A DNA stretch of 64,000 bases from Aralia elata (Eukaryota > Streptophyta > Magnoliopsida > Apiales > Araliaceae), in assembly GCA_034770075.1 (NCBI GenBank), contig CM068380.1, positions 33,557,765 through 33,621,764 on the forward strand, read 5' to 3'. Each line of letters opens with the position of its first letter. Position 1 is the first letter of the stretch. Shown in pieces: positions 23,778 to 36,300 of the stretch. The notes below the pieces were generated by a model. It ran no database searches. It saw nothing but the letters and a program-made list of their open reading frames with translations, and had not been told where the DNA came from. A program made the translations under genes and the position numbers.

Positions 23778-25237
23778 TTAATAGTCTAGTGCAGCCACAC
23801 GGTTTCTCCAATCAAGCTCTATATTACACAACGCATCCATAGAACGTTCGAGCGCAGCCTCGTCTAGTGCCCCTTCTACTTCAAGGTTTGCTATTTTATG
23901 ACTCTGATCAGCAGAAGCCTTCTGCAATGCATCAGCTTCAGCGGTGAAATTGGCGATCTCAGAATTTATAACTTCATTCCTAATTTGAAGCCTATCTATC
24001 TGATCCTGCAGCCTATATATCTCGGACAAGTTGAATTCTTTCTCTTGCTCCAACTTCAAAAGATTATCCTCACATTTGCGATATCTGCAGATATAACCCT
24101 CTAATTCCTCCATCTTGGACCTAGTATCCCTCTGCATCATGCCTTTGGTCACTTCCTTGTTAAGCTCGAAGGCTCTACTAGCTAAACTTGGCAAGTCACG
24201 TTGAAGGGCTAAGAACCCTTGATGCAAGCTTGAAGGGATCCTCCGACAAGCGAGCAAACCAGTTAAGACTTCATTAAACTCTTGATATCTTGAATCCTTT
24301 CCGAGCTCTCTAAGGTCTCCGGACAAACCCTTTTTGAGCAACTGCTCGTACTCCTCAATGGTCTGGTTGTCGAGTTGAATTTGAGGAGGAAGAATCTGAT
24401 TGAACTTGTCACCTTGAAGCATGTCTGCCAATTGGTTAAAGAACCCGACTGTCTCGGTAGGGAGTGACTTGGGAGTTTGACAAGAAAAGACTGGAGCAGC
24501 ACTTGAGGTTGAAGGAGTATGCATGGTCTGAGTGCTGCTTGTAGTCTGAGGGACAATCTGCATCATAAAAAGAGCATAAAAGAGAAGTAAATAGCAGATG
24601 GTAGCAGGGGCTGGCACAGGAATTTCATTAAGACGCGGCACCCTTATAATTAAATAAAAATAATAAATAAATTACTCCCTCAATTACATATAAAGAATCT
24701 CATTTGTAATATATGCAAATATTAATGGTATATTTTTATTTCATATTTACCATTAAATATAATGAGTTGTTAGCTTAATAGTGATGGCATATAATAAAAT
24801 TATGATGACAAATTTGAGGATATTGTGTTATTTTATACAACATACAACAAAAAGAAGACTCTTTTTGTTGAACAAAAAAATGACAAATGAGACTCTTTTA
24901 TTGTTAAACAATGGGAATAATAAAATTCACCAAATCTAGATTTCAAAAAAAAATAAAAAATGCTAGAAAATCATTCTTTAAGCTTCATTTGTTGAAGTCA
25001 TCAAATCTTTTTTAAAGAAGGGTCACTTTACTTGAATACCCATATACTAACAAAGAAATTACAAAAATCAAGTGTGGGTAAGTGCCCTTGCTCTATTCTG
25101 CATCCGCCATTGGATGTAAGAACACACAAAAGAATATAAAGGAATTGAAGTAGAGTACCTCAACATTATTGCGCTCAGTTTCGGAGGCAATTTTGGAAGC
25201 ACTAGCATCATAGCTCGAGGTATGATCCCCGCTCTGA
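23778..25237 (-). CDS. Unrecognised coiled-coil protein gene, copy A, last two exons
   Basis: The last exon is 24,557-23,778 (259 codons plus stop), after a good acceptor (TTTATGATGCAG). The preceding exon is 25,237-25,159, between acceptor CATACTTCCAG and donor GAG|GTACTC; phases agree. The product end has a Ser/Thr-rich linker (STQTMHTPSTSSAAPVFSC), a helical domain around LADMLQGDKFNQILPP and QEFNEVLTGLLACRRIP, then about 130 residues of coiled coil, ending RNRVAALDY. I do not recognise the family and no 5' exons could be placed, so it may be partial. Relative to copy B it lacks 64 in-frame codons in the upstream exon and has four extra codons near the C-terminus. A nuclear or scaffold role would be guesswork. 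Confidence 0.6.
24675..24916. mobile_element. Stowaway-like MITE in the last intron of the coiled-coil gene
   Basis: Starts TA-CTCCCTCAATTACATATAAAGA; the inverted right end (CTCTTTTATTGTTAAACAATGGGAA) has decayed. Present at the same intron position in copy B (about 57,513-57,760), so it predates the duplication. Confidence 0.6.
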
Positions 25238-25644
25238 CTGGAAGTATGACAAGGGCAGGATATCAGTCTCCAAGCTACAGTGTTCAATTATAATTTTTCT
25301 CATTTTCATAAAATACATGATACCAAAGGATCCTACTAGATTTATATAGTAAAGTTTGGTTTGTTAAATGGTTACAAGTTTAAGAACATTTTTACAAGTA
25401 TTTACCCAATATTAGAATTTGTTAACCAAAAGAAGCAGCAGTCAAAATGAGATGAAAAAAGCTATTATGTTTAAGCACAAAATATAGATCACAACATAGA
25501 AGTCATTTATTCTAAAAATATAACCAGACAACTCTAAATAATAGTGGTTTCATATGCTAGTAATTTAGATCTCACATGGACAGTCATGGTAACTTTACCC
25601 AATGCAATTTTATGAACTAAGCTTATTCAACTTATTAAAGATAT

Positions 25645-25823
25645 TGAAGAAAGCTAGAAGTAAATATGTACTCTTTCTTATTTTCTTTCATTGATCGTAG
25701 CTACATTTATATACAAGAGTTTGGAGCTAGTGGAGGAGGAAAACATGGATCCTGTTTTCCTCAGTGCTCACAGCACACAAGCAACATACACAGCACACAC
25801 AGCACTTAGCTTAGCTTCTAACA
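25645..25823 (-). repeat. 3' LTR of the copia element
   Basis: From TGAAGAAAGCTAG to GCTTCTAACA on the plus strand. The polypurine tract, ACTTGAGGGGGAG on the minus strand, adjoins at 25,824-25,836. Confidence 0.95.
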
Positions 25824-25830
25824 CTCCCCC

Positions 25831-27606
25831 TCAAGTTGGTGTATAGATATCTCGCATACCCAACTTGAAACACAAGGGATGAAACATCTTACCACTAAGA
25901 CCCTTAGTCAGAATATCAGCTAGCTGATGTTCTGTTTTTACAAAAGGTAAGCAAATAAGACCACTGACTAATTTTTCTTTGATAAAGTGTCGGTCAATCT
26001 CAATGTGCTTCGTTCTATCATGTTGTACCGGATCATTTGCAATACTAATGGCTGCATTGTTATCACAAAACAACTGCATAGGCCCTTTAGTTGAAACACC
26101 CAAATCTTCTAGCAAGATTCGAAGCCACATTAGTTCACATATACCCAAGGCGATAGCTCGGTATTCAGCCTCAGCACTAGATCTTGCCACAACAGACTGT
26201 TTCTTACTACGCCAAGTGACAAGATTACCTCCAAAAAATGAACAGTAGCCTGATGTAGATCGACGATCCTCTATAGAGCCAGCCCAATCTGAGTCGGAAA
26301 AAGCTTCGACTCTCATATGACCATGTGGTGCAAACAATAGACCTTTACCGGGTGCAGACTTGAGATACCTCAAAATTCTGTAAATGGTTTCCATATGACT
26401 TTGTCGAGGATCATGCATATATTGGCTGACTATACCCACAGCATAAGATATATCGGGTCTAGTATGAGACAGGTATATCAGTCGTCCCACTAGATGTTGA
26501 TATCTTTCTCTATCAACCGTAGGTCCTGTGCCTCCTTATAGATGATGATTAACCTCAATAGGAGAATCAACAGGTTTACACCCTAGCATGCCAGTTTCTG
26601 TTAAGAGATCAAGAACATACTTTCGTTGAGATAGAAAAATTTCACTGGAAGATCTTGCAACTTCAATACCAAGTAAATATTTCAAGGTGCCCAGATCTTT
26701 GATTTCAAACTCTTTAGCCAGGCTTGCCTTGAGTTTAACTATCTCTTTTTTATTATCCCCTGTCACTACAATGTCATCAACATAAACAATAAGAATGACA
26801 GTCTTACCATTTATTTGTTTGACAAATAGAGTGTGATCTGCTCGACTCTGTTTGTACCCAAGTTTTATCATTGCTTTGTGGAATTTACCAAACCAGGCTC
26901 GAGGAGATTGCTTCAATCCGTATAAAGTCTTTCGCAGTCTACAAACCTTACCCTTGGTGACAGATGAGGCAAAACCAGAGGGTATTTCCATGTATACCTC
27001 TTCTTCTAGATCACCATGAAGAAATGCATTTTTCACATCCAATTGCTGAATATCTCAGCCAAAGTTTGCTACACATGAGATTATGGTACGAACAGAGTTC
27101 ATTTTTGCCACGGGAACAAAAGTCTCCTGGTAATCAATCCCGTGAGTTTGAGTGTACCCTTTTGCAACTAGTCTGGCTTTGAGTCTTTCAACTGTCCCAT
27201 CTGCCTTTTGTTTCACTGTATATACCCATTTGCAACCAACTGGTCTTTTCCCATAAGGAAGAGTAACTAGTTCCCAAATATCATTCTTTTTCAGGGCATT
27301 CATCTCTTCTATCATAGCATGTTTCCAATTCTCGTTGCTAATTGCTTCTTTCCACCCCTGAGGAATAGATATAGAGGACAAAGAGGAAACAAATGAATGG
27401 TAGGATGCAGATAATGTATCATATGAAACAAAATTCGAGATAGGATGTTGTGTACAAGACCTGACACCTTTTCTAAGAGCAATAGGAATGTCAGTATCAT
27501 CAGAAGAACAAATAGGATCAGGATTCATACCATTAGTATTACCAAGACTCGGTTCAGGGCAAGGTTGGTGTAGTGGTGCAGCAATGGTGACCTTATTCTT
27601 CCCTTT
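25831..27606 (-). pseudogene. copia reverse transcriptase and RNase H
   Basis: One frame has two internal stops, TGA about 27,045 (Trp expected) and TAA about 26,538 (Gln expected). RT blocks are WELVTLPYGKRPVGCKWVY, LDVKNAFLHGDLEEEVYME, LYGLKQSPRAWF and the catalytic IVYVDDIVVTGD. RNase H shows AFSDSDWAGSIEDRRSTSGY, SSAEAEYRAIA and LFCDNNAAISI, and the end is TEHQLADILTKGL. It ends just inside the 3' LTR border. Confidence 0.93.
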
Positions 27607-28680
27607 TCAAGTATAGGTCCTCAACTCAGGCTCGGACTGTAACTGTAACTCCCCCTGTGTAGCATTATCAGAAACAACAACAGAAGTAGAGGAAGATGGC
27701 TCTTGTAACTGTAACTCCCCCTGTGTAGCATTATCAGAAACAACAACAGGAGTAGAAGAAGATGGTATAATAATACTTGTACTTGTATTTGTAATACCAG
27801 TTTCAAAAGACGTCTCCTCATTAAGAACATCCTCCCCCTGAGGAGACGGTGAAGAAGAATAAAAAGGTTCAGACTCCCAAAAAGTTACATCCCGAGTGAC
27901 AAATACTTTGTGAGAAGGGGGATGATAACATTTATAACCTTTTTGGGTTGGAGAATAACCAATGAAAACACATCGAAGGGCTTTGGGATCCAATTTACCC
28001 CGAGTGGAAGATTTATCATGAACATAATACACACATCCAAAAACTCGTGGCGAGGGGGAAGGGGTGGTTATGTGCTGGAGAAAGGAGATAGGACTTTTGT
28101 TTCCAAGGCTTCTAGAAGGAAGGCGGTTGATAAGGAATGCCGCAGTCAGAACCGCATCACCCCAAAAAAATTTAGGCGTTTTCATTGTAAACATAAGAGT
28201 GCGGGCAACTTCTAGTAGGTGTCGATTTTTTCTTTCTGCTACTCCATTTTGTTCTGGGGTTTTGACACAGGAGGTTTGAAGAATGATGCCATGTTGGGAG
28301 AGGTAAGATTCAAAAACGTGATTATTACTGTATTCACGACCGTTATCACTATGGAGAATTTTGACTTTAGCGTTAAATTGAGTTTGAATCATTTTATGAA
28401 AGTCCTGAAAGCAACCAAAAACTTCATTTTTGGAACGCAAAAGGTAAATCCAAGTGACACGAGAATGACAATCCATAAAGCTAACAAACCTAAAACCAGA
28501 ACGAGAGACAACCCGAGAAGGGCCCCATACATCAGTATGGATAATAGCAAAAGACTTAGAATGACGACTGTTAATAGCAGAATAAGTCGAACGTTTGTGT
28601 TTACCGAATTCACATGGTTCACACAAAAACTGAGTTTTGTTACATCCTTTAAGGAAGGATGACTCAAACGACGATGCCAT
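27607..28680 (-). pseudogene. copia integrase
   Basis: Contains the zinc-binding CEPCEFGKHKRS and the core with IHTDVWGPS, HSDNGREYSN and PEQNGVAERKNRHL, giving the D-D-E catalytic residues. A tandem repeat of VVVSDNATQGELQLQ occurs twice near the end (about 27,630-27,750). The frame ends in a TGA, where a CGA (Arg) codon would give the family's usual sequence, and it continues in the same frame into RT. Confidence 0.92.
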
Positions 28681-30135
28681 TGATGGAGAGAAATCAAGCT
28701 GGAGTCTGAAATAGAGTGATGAGCCTGAGTAAAGACCATATTAGATGAGGGAACATCTAAATAATAGAGACCATCAACTGCACTACCACTGTCAATCTTC
28801 TGCCTCGTCACCAAGTCCTGAAAAATACAATGATTGGGAAAAAAGGTTACGGAACAGTGCATAGATTCAGAAAGACGTTGAACAGATAATAAATTTGTAG
28901 TGAATGAAGGAATATGGAGAACAGATGATAATGTTAATGAAGAGGTACAAACTACAGAATCTCCCGGAGATAGAAGACAGGGAGCCATCAGCAACTCGAA
29001 CTTTGTCTTTTCCAGAACGGGGCGTGTATAAAGTAAACAGGTTAGAGGACCCTGTCATATGCTCGGAGGCACCTGTGTCTATAATCCAACTAGGGCAAGT
29101 GGATGAAACATGAAAAGCACAAGGAGGTATACCTGTTTGGACATAATGAGAGGAAGTAGGTTTGGAATAGAATTTCCGAAAGGCTAAGATTTCCTCAGGA
29201 GTGAGTGTCGTAGTAGTGTTTGCAGTGCCGGATACATCAGCAGAAGGTGGAGCAGACATGTAGGCATGGGATCCACATCCACGACCAGGACCAGACCGAC
29301 CTCCACGTCCTCTAGGACGTCCATGGAGCTTAAAGCAACGATCCCTGGTATGATTCTTCCCCCCACAATAGTCACATTCACGGGACTCCTTCTCAATGGG
29401 AAAGCCAGGTTTAGGATACGAGGCAATCAAGGCTGATCGGTCAACAGGATTTGCTTTTAGTATCATCACTCGTCGTCTACTTTCCTCTTGTTGGACTCTA
29501 GCATGAGCCTCTCTCAGGGATGGAAAAGGTGTCTGACCAAGCAGTTGAGCTCGAACTTGATCAAACTCTATATTCAAACCAGCCAAGAAATCCACAACTC
29601 TATCTTCATTAATAAACTTTTGATAAGCTGCTGCATCTTCCGGACATTTAGCTGAGAAAACCCGATAATGATCAAGCTCCTGCCAAAGTGCATTAATCTC
29701 TGCAAAATATTGTGCCATAGATTTCTCTCCTTGGCCCAACTCACGAATTCGTTTACGAATATCATAGGCTTTAGACATATCACCAGAGATAGAAAAGGTT
29801 TGAGAGATAGCTTCCCAAAGTGCATATGCAGTGTCTAAGAACATGTAACTACTCCTTAGACTAGGTTCCATTGAGTTAAAAATCCATGTTTTTACCATAG
29901 AGTTATCAGATTTCCATTCTTCTTGAGCAGTACCTGCTTGTACAGGCATGGTGTTTGTACCAGTGATAAAGTGCTGCATTCGGTTTGCTTCAATTGACAT
30001 ACGACATGCTTGGGACCAGGCAAGATAATTGTTTCCATCCAATTTAAATGGACTAAGAACCAAAGCGGAATTGAGATGATGATTTCTAATCATTTGTCCC
30101 TTATTTGTTTCGATAATAGGACCAGATTCTGCCAT
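28389..30135 (-). pseudogene. gag: copia gag and protease, frameshifted
   Basis: ATG at 30,135 (MAESGPIIETNKGQ). The gag has the copia N-terminal block (FKLDGNNYLAWSQACRMSI), the UBN2-type gag domain, and a zinc knuckle CDYCGGKNHTRDRC with a basic RGRGG tail. The protease active site is WIIDTGASEHMTG near 29,070. The frame shifts near 28,957, so the later part (SSLTLSSVLHIPSFTTNLLSV, and the WHRRLSHPS start of the GAG-pre-integrase region) lies in another frame. A second shift near 28,660 returns to the first frame. Confidence 0.9.
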
Positions 30136-30853
30136 GGTGATATAATAGGAGCAACAATTTATCCAAGGAATTTAACAACAAGGATAATATGCAGGCTCCC
30201 AAAAATAGTACGAGGGTTTAAACGGTACTAACTTAACACTGATAAAACAAGCCTTTTTGGTGTCAAATAGTACGAATAGCAGCAGAACAGGCCAAACAGT
30301 ACGAATAGCAGCAGCAGTATATATAGCAGTATGTGTATAAGCCAAAGCCAAACAGTACTTGGTAATACAAATAAGCCAAATAGATATACCAGCAATGGTG
30401 ACCTAATATATAGACCAAACAGTGCGAGGGTTCAAGCCAACAAGGCGCAGGTGATAACAATGAAGAAAAACAAGCCAACCGAACCAAAAATTAAGCCAAA
30501 TCCAAGCAAACCTGATATTTTCTCTAGGAGACCACTGTGGATGGAAAGAGGAAGAGGCGACTAAACTGAGAGAAGCCGCGCCGGAAAAGGCTGCCGGAAA
30601 CTGGCTCACGCGCCGACGCATGGCGTCAGCGCTCTGGCGACTGGTCGGCGCGTGCGGCGGTGGGTCGGAAAATTGAAAGTTCTGACGAGGTCGCCCGGCA
30701 ACAGATATCCCAAATATGATGTCAATTTCTCAATATAAAATTGTTGGGCTAGCTTTCTGATGAATTGTATGGACAGTAGCGACGCGGAAGGAAGAAAAAA
30801 GGAAAGAAAATATTAACTGCTAAAAATTGTTAAGGCAGTAGGCTCTGATACCA

Positions 30854-31032
30854 TGAAGAAAGCTAGAAGTAAATATGTACTCTTTCTTATTTTCTTTCAT
30901 TGATAGTAGCTACATTTATATACAAGAGTTTGGAGCTAGTGGAGGAGGAAAACATGGATCCTGTTTTCCTCAGTGCTCACAACACACAAGCAACATACAC
31001 AGCACACACAGCACTTAGCTTAGCTTCTAACA
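30854..31032 (-). repeat. 5' LTR of the copia element
   Basis: Same ends as the other LTR, with two substitutions. It is adjoined at 30,842-30,853 by TGGTATCAGAGC (minus strand), the initiator tRNA-Met primer site. Confidence 0.95.
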
Positions 31033-31037
31033 GATAT

Positions 31038-32765
31038 CCTTATTGGTAATACCTTTTACCCACGTTTGCCGATATCATCATATATGTCAAGTTTGGAAGT
31101 ATCACTAACTACTACTTATCAATATCATTAAGGACTACAGCTAGGGCTGTACAACAAACCCAAAAAACCGGTCGAACGAGACTGACCGGTCGGTATTTAT
31201 TAGGTTCAGGTAGTGGCGGTTTGTACAAATAAAAAACTACCGAATATAATATAATACACATATATATATAACCAAATATATACATGATAATATAATACAT
31301 CAGGAGAAGGATCTCTGCTTATTTTGAACTCCACAAAGCATTTCTTTGCTTACTACGCCTTTCCTCGTCCCTGGGTGCCTAAATATCCACCGTAAGCCTT
31401 TCCTCATTTGAACCTCGCCATTACTCACAGTTTTAATACTTTCATCTCTTTGCCTCTCTCACGAACCCTAGGGGAAAGAAAAATTACATATCAGTTCAGA
31501 TCAGATCACTCAGTTATGACTCAGGCCTAGATCAGATCACTTGATTTCTCTCCCTTAGTCTCTCACATTCAAAAGGGGCGAACTCTGAGGACTCAAAGTG
31601 ATGAAGAATCAAATCCCAAGAGAAGAATCTAAAGAATCGAACCCTATATCCTACCTCCAGGTCAGTTTTCCTACAAAATCCTATTTTCTAGCAAACAAAT
31701 TACAAAACCTTAACATTTAAACAGCAAACACCTAATCTCACTTCTTCAGATACTCCCAAATCTTATTTAGATTCAGCGCCCTCTATGTCAAAGGAAAAAA
31801 TCTAGGGTTTCAAAATTCTTCCGAACAGTTGCTCCATAACAACTCAGCACTCCCCAAAGGTACAATCTTTCCCACTCCCTACTACCATTATATTATATCT
31901 ATCCATCATTTTATCTACTAGGGACAAATCTGGAAAATTAGAGTTTAAGGCAGAGGCCAAAACCAATAGGACCAAACCGAGAAAACTGAAAGAATTAAAT
32001 GGTATAAATGACCATAACAGAATCGACTTAAATGGTCAGCTTTGGCTTTCCATTGTAAGAAACTGATTGCCTCCGCGCCGATGATCTTTTTCTGCCAAAA
32101 AAATGGTGAAACCTGACCGACAACAGTGTACAAACCTGGCTACAGCCATGTAATTTTAAGTTATTACTTATTAGCAAAAATTCATAACCATCACAGGAAT
32201 TTCATTTGGTTAACTCATGTTTCCCGCTGCATCATTAATCGTGTTCGGGCAGGGAGGATAAGGGACGATGAGTGGGAGTGATAAAGGAATTTTCTTGGTC
32301 AATTGCTGGTTATTCGTTGCTGGTTAACATCTTATTATTCTTTTGGGGCACTCAATGACCAAGTAAAAGAGTTCTTGATTAATAGGCATTGTACAGAAGA
32401 AGAAAAAGGGTAACATGGGTTTCAGGTAATTACTCCATTATGTCTTTTTCAGTGCAGCTAGGGCCAAAGCAATGACACAAATTTTGTGGATAGGAGGAAC
32501 AGCCTAATATATATAGTTGCTTGAAGGTATTGTTGGCTTGAGGAAGCCTTTTTGGATTCCTTAAACTCCTTTTGTCCACGGAGGACATCTCAAAGCCCTT
32601 GGATAGGTAGTCTGCATACTATTCGTGTACGTGGCTCAACCCTTTTTTGGAGCTTCGATTGAAAATCTTCTAACAATAATAATAAAAAAAACACAAAAAC
32701 ACTCTTAGACAATCCCAATTAACCATCAGTTCAGCAGAGAATTTGTCACCACTTTTTTCTTTTCT
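31038..32765 (+). other. Intergenic part of the duplication with a possible plus-strand first exon
   Basis: Holds leader-like DNA (CACGAACCCTAGGGGAAAG near 31,462) followed by ATG at 31,601 with 20 open codons and a CAG|GTCAGT donor at 31,660. Further on, near 31,750-31,855, there is exon-like text (SAPSMSKEK) before an AAAG|GTACAATC site. In copy B the first piece (59,367) has a stop at codon 9 and the second has one extra base. I do not recognise the product; it may be a dead gene. Confidence 0.25.
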
Positions 32766-33324
32766 CCAGGGACGGACTCAGGATTTATGCCTAGTGGGAG
32801 CTTTGGTACATTAAATATAATAAACAATAAAAAGTATTAATATAAATTTTAAAAATATAGTGATAATTATATAAATAAATATTTTATGTCAAACACAGTA
32901 ACAAACAACTACGAAAAGATTGTAAATCACTAAATAAAGTGGGGATCAATATAAGATGAGCAAATTCATCCTCATGTGGGTAACATAGTTGTCGCGGCGC
33001 CAAGGCGGGAAGTGGCGGTAGTTGACCGCCAGGACGCCTACACGATAAGGCGCCCGTCATGACGTCCGTATGGCGACAATCCGTGAGCCGTTGGCGGCTC
33101 GGCGTCCAAGGCGTTGCCTTGCCCTTCTCCAACACTAGGATGCCTAGTCGTCGCCTAGGCAACGCCATGACAACTATGGTGAGTAAAATCTAAGGAATAT
33201 TGAACAATATATAAACCTACTGGGGGTTGATAGACAAAAATGTACATAGAGCAAAGAAGTAAAAAAAAAAAGCAAAAATAGTAGGGGTGGTGCCCCCTAC
33301 TAGACCCCCAGGGTCTGTCCCTGG
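32766..33324. mobile_element. Small DNA transposon remnant with CAGGGAC ends (copy A)
   Basis: Ends CAGGGACGGACTCAGG and the inverted GGGTCTGTCCCTG. It contains the foldback MITE at 32,984-33,178. Copy B has the same element without it (about 60,584-60,937). The superfamily is uncertain; the ends look hAT-like but no target duplication is clear. In copy A the lost stop codon of the JmjC gene lets the ORF read into this element. Confidence 0.5.
32984..33178. mobile_element. GC-rich foldback MITE, 8-bp target duplication
   Basis: 195 bases, ends CATAGTTGTCGCGGCG and CGCCATGACAACTATG. Target duplication GTGGGTAA/GTGAGTAA at 32,976-32,983 and 33,179-33,186. Copy B has a single GTGGGTAA at 60,794-60,801, an empty site. 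The 8-bp duplication suggests a hAT-type transposase. Confidence 0.85.
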
Positions 33325-36300
33325 ATTTGTCTGCGACCCGCAGAAAACCACACTACAGAAATAAGAATCCAGTAGTACATCAAACCAGAGCATGAAGTAA
33401 AAGAACTAAAACACAAACTAACATACGTAGTAAACTTCTGCAAGTCATCCAACGCTCGTCTTATTGCATGAAGAATCAACTTTTTCACCTGCGTAAAAAT
33501 AAATTCCATGTCCATGGTGAGAAGGCAAAATACAAGAAAAATGTGTTTTAATTGAATGGTAAAACGCAAATATGTAAATACTTAATAGTATTAAGCTGAG
33601 GAAACAAAGGACACTCGATAGATACCTCCAACTTGTCTTCCTTGGCCTTGTGATTTTGAGGAAGGACACGGATTTCTTTAGCATAACGGATGCACTCACG
33701 AACATTTTCAGGTGAGACGAATCTCACTGAAACCTTTATACATGACTGTAAAGAATGCAAATAAATCAAAAGTTCATAATGCGGGATTAGAGGATTGCGC
33801 ACACCATTTGCCTATAGATGTAGTGCAGGTTACAATAAAATACTTCACAATGACGTTACTGCAATACTCCAACAACCAAAGTAGAAAATTTGAAGGTGTA
33901 CAACTTCACCAAGGGAATATGCTAATGGGCTATCATATTTGTAAGCCACTCGAACTTCAAATTTTCCTATTCGATTGAAAAGTTGAAGATTTAATCGTAC
34001 AACTAAAAAGTGGAAAAATCACTATTTTAACTTCGAAAGGGATACAACTATGATGCCAAATCACTACAAAAAAATTCTTTTTAACACCACACATACCAAA
34101 GTTCATGCCACGTCTAGATCGAGTTAGTCAAATGCGGAGCAGGATTGTTTTGATTTGACTTGAATCCTATTCTATTAAAGATTTGGTTTCCTTTTCCATT
34201 AAGGTTTTGGCTTTCCTATTCCATTATGGTTGGTTTGAATCTACCATGTTAGGTTCAAGAAATAAGGCCCTTAGTGTCTCTATTGGAAAACACACAAGAG
34301 AGTAAGGAAAATTCCAAGAGAGTAAGGAAAATTCTATTGATTAAGAGTATGGCTAAGGTATTGGCCGGAGCTTTGGGTAGCTAAACACAAAGGCTTTGTC
34401 ATTGATTGTGTAAGAGAAATCTAGAGGATTCTAAAGATTATTCTAGAGGCATAATTGTAGGAGTAATCAATTGTAATCACTGATCTCCTTTCCTTGTATA
34501 GCTATGAGTCGAAGCCTATATCAAGGCTCTCATTTGTATATTTTGAGATATGGAATAAACATGTTTGTCCTTTTTCTTTATCTTTCGCAGATTGTATGAA
34601 TTATTCTAACAGATTGTATCACAGGTTCTTCAAGTGTAACGAGTTGTGGATGTATGTTAGGATTCTAATGGAGTCTCTGACTGATAGGGAAAATAACTAG
34701 AAACTTGAGGAAGAAGAGGACGAGGAGATGAGAAATTAGAAGGAGGTGAGAAATGAGAGAGCATAGGTGTGTCACAAGAGCTGTGCAGTCTCAAATTCTA
34801 TTTCAGATCCATAAGCTTAATTATATGTATCATACATAGACAGATCTAGGATCACTTTCTAGGATGCTAACATACTCTTCTAGGACACTACACCAATACA
34901 CACTTAGTAACATGGATTCTACTTATTCTAGCTATAGCTATCTACTAGAAATTCTATACCGTATCTGATCTTAACACCGCCCTTCCCTTCAACAATACCC
35001 ATGCCCAAAGGGGCCTAGGATGAAACCTAGAAAGTTGAGCGTGAGTGGTTCCTCATCCTCCCATGTTGTTTCTTCAGTGCTACACCCTTTCACTGTATGA
35101 GCTATTGATAGACTTCTCTGTGATGCTTGTATATCCTCCTTTATTCAAGAACTCTCGGCGGTCCTATGTAATAGTTCCCCTATGTGGTGACTGCTGGTAG
35201 CTTAGTAATTCCAAAGGCTTCTCCAATATGCTTCTTAAGATGAGAAGTTAGACAGGATGGCTCCATTTCTGACTCCTTAGCTACTCTCCATTGGTTTAGA
35301 GAAACTGGTAGGGAAGGAATTGGTTTTTGATGAGGAGCACAAATTGAAGGAGCTGAAAAATCTATCTATATTTGGAAAAAATATATTTTGTAAATATTAG
35401 TATTGTATTAGATGTTTCTATTTAATAAAAGGGATTTAGGATATTTTATAATAGATTAGGAAATTTTAATATTTAGTAAGGGTATTTTAGTCGTTTAATA
35501 TTTTTATTGTTCTCCAAGAAAAATTTTTGAGTGTCTAATGTAATTCAAACAAATTCAAACAAGTAAATTACATTCTGATTATTAATTATTAAAATTGAGA
35601 TGAGCAACATTACTCTCTTTTTATGCAAAAGCGAGTTATCTTTGAAAAGTCATAAACACCGGGGGGTCGCCAGTTTTTCTGCTAGTATAAATAAAATTCT
35701 AGGTTTTTTGTTATTTAACATCTTTTAAAATATTCCTGCATCAGTTTTTGTATTTGTGGAGCTAGAGGATATGTTAAAATAGTGTTTAAAAGTAGTATAG
35801 AGAGTCTTATAAGATTTGTGCTGTTTATGTGATTGAGCGTGGGAGGATGCAAGAACTTAACTATATCTTTTGGTGTCAACTCTTAGTCCTCTTACATAAG
35901 TTCCAACTTGCTCTATGAGTTGACGAATTTTCTAAGTTTTCTTCCCTTAAACTTAACACCTTGTTTGTAAATTTAAAAAACAGAGGAAAGAATAGGAAAC
36001 CTAAAGAAATTACAATTTTCCTTAGAAATCCCTTGTTTCTAAGTTTTTTAAGTTAGGAAAGCTCTGCAAAGGTAAGAAAAATTAGATCCAATTTTTCTTA
36101 GAAACTTTCTTGGGCAAAACCACAAGAAAGATAAGAATTGGAAAACGAGTTTAGTAAACTTTTATTTTATTTCTTTATCACCCTTAACATTAACATAGGA
36201 AAACAAATTTGGACATCCATATCCTATACATATGATATACACTCCCAACTTGAAGGAAGTATGAAGATTCACCCAATAACCCATTAGCCAAGCCCATAAT

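Larger units (their letters stand above)
25645..31032 (-). mobile_element. Complete Ty1/copia LTR retrotransposon, non-functional
   Basis: 5,388 bases with two 179-base LTRs, target duplication GATAT at 25,640-25,644 and 31,033-31,037, primer site and polypurine tract. The domain order on the minus strand is gag, protease, integrase, RT, RNase H, so it is Ty1/copia; short LTRs and RE1-like protein text suggest the Ale/Retrofit group. The LTRs differ at two of 179 positions, so insertion is fairly recent. Copy B of the duplication shows the uninterrupted site with a single GATAT. Confidence 0.96.

Noticed and set aside
25979..28662. Plus-strand ORFs opposite the copia pol region
   Set aside because: Antisense shadows of integrase, RT and RNase H.
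34100..34660. Complete LTR with TGTTAG...CTAACA ends
   Set aside because: No matching target duplication for the pair tried (34,248 to about 34,613); kept only as an old gypsy-related fragment.
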